Of a stretch of 64,000 bases of DNA, positions 60,939 to 64,000 are shown in pieces. The position numbers and the translations under genes are program-made. Location: positions 124,001 to 188,000 of the forward strand of contig CAVWYO010000008.1 of assembly GCA_963759235.1 (NCBI GenBank), given 5' to 3'. Below the pieces are notes generated by a model that was not told the DNA's origin, searched no databases, and saw only the letters and a list, made by a program, of their open reading frames with translations. This stretch comes from Bauldia sp963759235. GTDB taxonomy: Bacteria > Pseudomonadota > Alphaproteobacteria > Rhizobiales > Kaistiaceae. Position 1 is the stretch's first letter, and each line of letters starts with the position of its first letter.

Positions 60939-62078
60939 GTGGCAGCGGCGCCTCCTGACGGTTACGGGGGCGCCGCATTCGCGGCCGAAATGAAGCAGGC
61001 GCACATGGTCGGGCATGGCGGTGTCATCCTCGTTCTCAAGGGCTTGACCAAGACCTTCTCCGGCCACAAGGCGGTCGACGAAGTCGATCTCGAGATCGTC
61101 GAAGGCGAACTTTTCACCATTGTCGGGCCCTCGGGCAGCGGCAAGACCACGCTTCTGCGCATGCTGGCCGGCATGGAGGTGCCCACCGCGGGTGACATCA
61201 TCCTGCGCGGCGAGCGCATCAATGACATCCCCGCCAATCGCCGCCCGACCTGCATGGTGTTCCAGTCGCTGGCGCTCTTCCCGCACAAGGACGTCGGCGC
61301 CAATATCGAATTTTCCCTGAAAATCCGTGGCGTCGACGCCGCGGCGCGCAAGCGGCGGGCGCTTGAGCTCATGCAGCTCCTGCGACTGCCGGAAGCGTAT
61401 TATCGGCGCTCGGTGACCCAGATCTCGGGCGGCGAACGCCAGCGGGTCGCCCTCGCCAGGGCGCTCGCCTTCGATCCGGAAATCCTCTTCTTCGACGAAC
61501 CGCTCTCGGCGCTCGACTACAAGCTGAGGAAGACCCTCGAAAAGGAGCTCAAGGACATCCATCGCGAGACGGGGAAGACCTTCGTCTACATCACCCACAG
61601 TCTCGAGGAGGCGATGGTGATGAGCGATCGGATCGGGGTGATGCGCGACGGCAAGCTGGTGCAGATCGGCACGCCGCAGGAGATCTACACGGCGCCCAAC
61701 TCCAAGTTCGTTTCCGAATTCATCGGCGACGTCAACGTCCTTCCGGTCAAGGTGACGGGTCCGCAGAGGCTGGTGTCCGGGGATGTTCCGGGCGAGATCA
61801 TCGGCCCGCCCGTCGCCGACGGACTGAGCCAGGGCTATCTCGTCGTCCGGCCGGAATTCCTGCGTTTTCTCGACCAACCCGGCGACGCCGACAACCATAT
61901 TGTCGGCCGCGTCTACAACGAATACGCGCTCGGCTCGCGCATCCAGTATCACGTGCGCGCCGGCGAACTGACCTTCGTTTTGGAGAAGCTGCGGCACCAG
62001 GCCTTCGAGGGTCCCCTCGACCAGGAAGTGATCATCGGCTGGGATGCCGCCAACTCAATCGTTGTGCCCGATCGATGA
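60939..62078 (+). CDS. ABC transporter ATP-binding protein, PotA-like
   Basis: A 379-residue ATPase. Walker A is VGPSGSGKTTLLRML near residue 66, the signature ISGGERQRVALARALAF, Walker B ILFFDEPLSALD and the switch histidine in YITHSLEEA. A C-terminal TOBE-like domain begins near 260. The start is uncertain: a GTG at 60939 follows the binding-protein gene by 4 nt, while ATGs at 60990 and 61005 give a more typical N-terminus. The stop overlaps the first permease start (ATGA). Confidence 0.92.
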   Translation: MAAAPPDGYGGAAFAAEMKQAHMVGHGGVILVLKGLTKTFSGHKAVDEVDLEIVEGELFTIVGPSGSGKTTLLRMLAGMEVPTAGDIILRGERINDIPANRRPTCMVFQSLALFPHKDVGANIEFSLKIRGVDAAARKRRALELMQLLRLPEAYYRRSVTQISGGERQRVALARALAFDPEILFFDEPLSALDYKLRKTLEKELKDIHRETGKTFVYITHSLEEAMVMSDRIGVMRDGKLVQIGTPQEIYTAPNSKFVSEFIGDVNVLPVKVTGPQRLVSGDVPGEIIGPPVADGLSQGYLVVRPEFLRFLDQPGDADNHIVGRVYNEYALGSRIQYHVRAGELTFVLEKLRHQAFEGPLDQEVIIGWDAANSIVVPDR

Positions 62079-62932
62079 GCGGAAGCGCGATCCGCATATC
62101 GGCCGGCGCGCGTTCGGCCTTGCCGGTCCTTCTGCTGCTGCTGATCGGCTTCGCGGTGCCCTTGGCGACCGTCATCGGCTACTCGTTCATGCCGCCACGG
62201 ACCTTCGGCCTCGGCGGCACGCCGACCTTCGAGAACTACGTATCCATCTACGAAAGCACGAACTACATCTCGCTGCTGTGGTCGCTCGGGCTCGCTGCGG
62301 CCACGGTCATCGTCCTGGTGCTCATCTGCTACCCCGTCGCGTACGGGCTGGTGCGGGTATTCGGGCGGTGGTCCACGCTGATCACGCTGCTCTTCGTCAT
62401 CCCGCTCTTCGTCTCGGAAAACGTCCGCCTCTACGGGTGGCTGCTGTTCTTCATCAAGAACGGCGTGCTTCTCGGAACGCTTCATTCGCTTTTCGGGGTG
62501 GAATGGGACAGCATCCTTTTCACCCGCGGCATCGTCCTGTTCGGCATGGTTTACGTGCATGTGCCCTACATGCTCTTCCCGCTGACGCTCGGCATTTCCA
62601 TGGTGCCCGAGGAAACCCGCGAGGCCGCGTTCGACCTGGGCGCCACCCGCTGGCAGGTGTTCCGCGAGGTTGAACTGCCGCTGTCGATGCCGGGATTGAT
62701 GATCGGCTGCCTGTTGACCTTCGTCCTCGCCGTCGGCGCCATCGCCGAGTCGAAGGTTCTTGGTGGGCAGGTGGTCATCCCGATCGCCCACGATATCGAA
62801 ATCGCCTTCACCTACGCGCAGAACTGGCCGCTTGGGGCGGCGCTGTCGGTGCTGTTGATGCTCATCGTCGGGGTGCTTGTCCTGCTGGCGCTGCGCCGGT
62901 TCGACCTCGACCGGTTCCTCGGGAGGCGCTGA
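62075..62932 (+). CDS. ABC transporter permease, PotB-like
   Basis: A 285-residue permease with six predicted transmembrane helices. The EAA loop, which contacts the ATPase, is EETREAAFDLGATRWQVFRE near residue 173. It is translationally coupled to the ATPase gene and ends 4 nt before the second permease. Together with PotC it would form the membrane channel. Confidence 0.92.
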   Translation: MSGSAIRISAGARSALPVLLLLLIGFAVPLATVIGYSFMPPRTFGLGGTPTFENYVSIYESTNYISLLWSLGLAAATVIVLVLICYPVAYGLVRVFGRWSTLITLLFVIPLFVSENVRLYGWLLFFIKNGVLLGTLHSLFGVEWDSILFTRGIVLFGMVYVHVPYMLFPLTLGISMVPEETREAAFDLGATRWQVFREVELPLSMPGLMIGCLLTFVLAVGAIAESKVLGGQVVIPIAHDIEIAFTYAQNWPLGAALSVLLMLIVGVLVLLALRRFDLDRFLGRR

Positions 62933-62936
62933 GACG

Positions 62937-63749
62937 ATGCTTGGCCGGGCCGTCCGTGTACGCCACGCTCTGATCGTCGTCTGGATGATCGCGCTGGTTA
63001 TCTTCGTCTACCTGCCGAGCGTCAGCATCACCCTCGCGTCGCTGACGGCGAGCCGCTATTTCATCTTTCCGATCACGCGCTGGGGACTGGTCTGGTGGCA
63101 AAAGACCCTCGACTCGCTTGAGATTCACCGGATTCTCGAAACCTCGATCGTCATCGCCGCGCTGGTTACCGTGATCACCGTCGTTCTCGCCTTCTTCGGG
63201 GCGCTCGCTTTCGCGCGCTACGACTGGAAGGGACGGTCGTGGTATCAGAAGCTTATCCTTCTCCCGATCTTCTTCCCCCAGTCCGTGCTCGGCCTGGCGC
63301 TTCTCCTCTGGTTCAACGCGATCGGCCTGGAGCTGTCGTGGCAGACCGCGGTGTTCGCCCATCTGGTCTGGGTCGTTCCGGTGGTCACCCTGGTGATCTC
63401 CATACAGGTCTACAGCTTCGACCCGGCGCTGGAGGAAGCCGCCTACGATCTCGGCGCCTCGCGGCTGCAGGTCCTGCGCGAGGTGACCATTCCCGTCCTC
63501 ATGCCGGGCATCTTTTCCGGCGGCCTGTTCGCCTTCCTGCTCTCGTGGGGCAATTTTCCGCTGTCCTTGTTCACCACCGGCGCCGACACCACGGTGCCCG
63601 AATATCTCTATGCCAAGATGGTGGCCGGCTATACGCCGGGCGTACCGGTGCTCGGAACCATCGCCACGGTCGGGGCGATCGTTCTTCTGATCGGCGGCTA
63701 TCTCGTTATGCTGGCGCTCAATCGCCGTCGGCGGGCGGGCGCCGCCTGA
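62937..63749 (+). CDS. ABC transporter permease, PotC-like
   Basis: A 270-residue permease with six helices and the EAA loop EEAAYDLGASRLQVLREVTI near residue 164. The ATG at 62937 follows a gggagg site; an upstream in-frame start overlaps the previous gene and is rejected. It ends 20 nt before the next gene, which is therefore likely in the same operon. Confidence 0.92.
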   Translation: MLGRAVRVRHALIVVWMIALVIFVYLPSVSITLASLTASRYFIFPITRWGLVWWQKTLDSLEIHRILETSIVIAALVTVITVVLAFFGALAFARYDWKGRSWYQKLILLPIFFPQSVLGLALLLWFNAIGLELSWQTAVFAHLVWVVPVVTLVISIQVYSFDPALEEAAYDLGASRLQVLREVTIPVLMPGIFSGGLFAFLLSWGNFPLSLFTTGADTTVPEYLYAKMVAGYTPGVPVLGTIATVGAIVLLIGGYLVMLALNRRRRAGAA

Positions 63750-63769
63750 AAAGAGTGGGGAGATAAACC

Positions 63770-64000
63770 ATGCTCACGTCGCTTGACGGCAAATCGGCCA
63801 TCGTCACCGGGGCGAGCAAGGGCATCGGCAAGGGCATCGCGCGCGTCTTCGCCCGGCACGGCGCCCGGGTGCTGATCGTCGCCCGGCACATCGATGCGGC
63901 CGAGGCGGCCGCCAAGGAGCTTCGCGACGCCGGCGGCACGGCTTCGGCCTTCGCCGCCGACGTCCGCGATCTCGCCGCGATGGAGGCCGCCGCCGCCGCC
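63770..64000 (+). CDS. SDR family oxidoreductase, N-terminal part, cut by window edge
   Basis: The frame from the ATG at 63770 (site gtggggag) stays open to the window end, 77 residues. The NAD(P) motif GASKGIGKGIA near residue 15 and ARVLIVARHIDAAEAAAKEL show a classical short-chain dehydrogenase. It closes the transporter operon as seen here, so it may reduce or oxidise the imported compound or the aldehyde formed by the dehydratase. The active site lies beyond the edge. Confidence 0.88.
   Translation, partial: MLTSLDGKSAIVTGASKGIGKGIARVFARHGARVLIVARHIDAAEAAAKELRDAGGTASAFAADVRDLAAMEAAAAA

Overview
The window is a high-GC alphaproteobacterial chromosome segment. The gene order pepA | lptF-lptG-lptD-surA-pdxA-rsmA | gmk-yicC-mltG-fabF-acpP-fabG-fabD | rpsF-rpsR-DUF2232-rplI-cfa-dnaB ... 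alr-radA-cvpA-purF is typical of the Hyphomicrobiales (Rhizobiales). The genus cannot be named from sequence alone. No rRNA, CRISPR array, insertion sequence or prophage was seen.

Regions. (1) 1-15 kb holds envelope and core genes: the end-truncated pepA, LPS transport (lptF, lptG, lptD) with the chaperone surA, pdxA and rsmA. Facing them on the minus strand are fabD-fabG-acpP-fabF-mltG-yicC-gmk, which supply fatty acids, peptidoglycan cleavage and GTP precursors. (2) 15-21 kb holds the S6/S18/L9 ribosomal operon with a visible promoter and structured leader, a cyclopropane fatty acid synthase and the replicative helicase. (3) 21-30 kb holds a minus-strand operon of a free lipoyl domain, an alpha/beta hydrolase and a xylulokinase, then alr, radA, cvpA, purF and an SDR. 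(4) 30-45 kb is mixed: der, a membrane TPR protein, panB, NnrU, two tandem L,D-transpeptidases, a TMEM175-like channel, guaA, an ECF sigma factor paired with a YCII/DGPF protein, an RTX-like secreted protein, a nucleosidase, rsmB and guaB. (5) 44.7-53 kb holds an EF-hand exported protein divergent from an OmpR-type two-component system, a phosphodiester glycosidase, an MFS exporter, rlmE and a Ppx/GppA phosphatase.

(6) 53-64 kb is the accessory part. It starts with an aminopeptidase gene broken by a 4-bp duplication, then tRNA-Gln(CTG) and a TacA/TacT-type toxin-antitoxin pair with a perfect operator palindrome. It ends in a catabolic-looking cluster. That cluster has an adenosylcobalamin-dependent diol/glycerol dehydratase whose large and medium subunits are fused in one polypeptide, its small subunit, an isochorismatase-family cysteine hydrolase, a Tat-exported PotD-like binding protein, an ABC ATPase, two permeases and an SDR cut by the window end. 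A cobalamin-riboswitch-like sequence precedes the dehydratase, and a GTCAA/TTGAC operator-like cluster precedes the transporter.

The most interesting unit is this last cluster. It suggests uptake and B12-dependent breakdown of a small, probably nitrogen-containing polyol or amino-diol, without microcompartment genes and with no reactivating factor inside the window. The substrate is unknown, and the functional link between the parts is inferred from gene adjacency.
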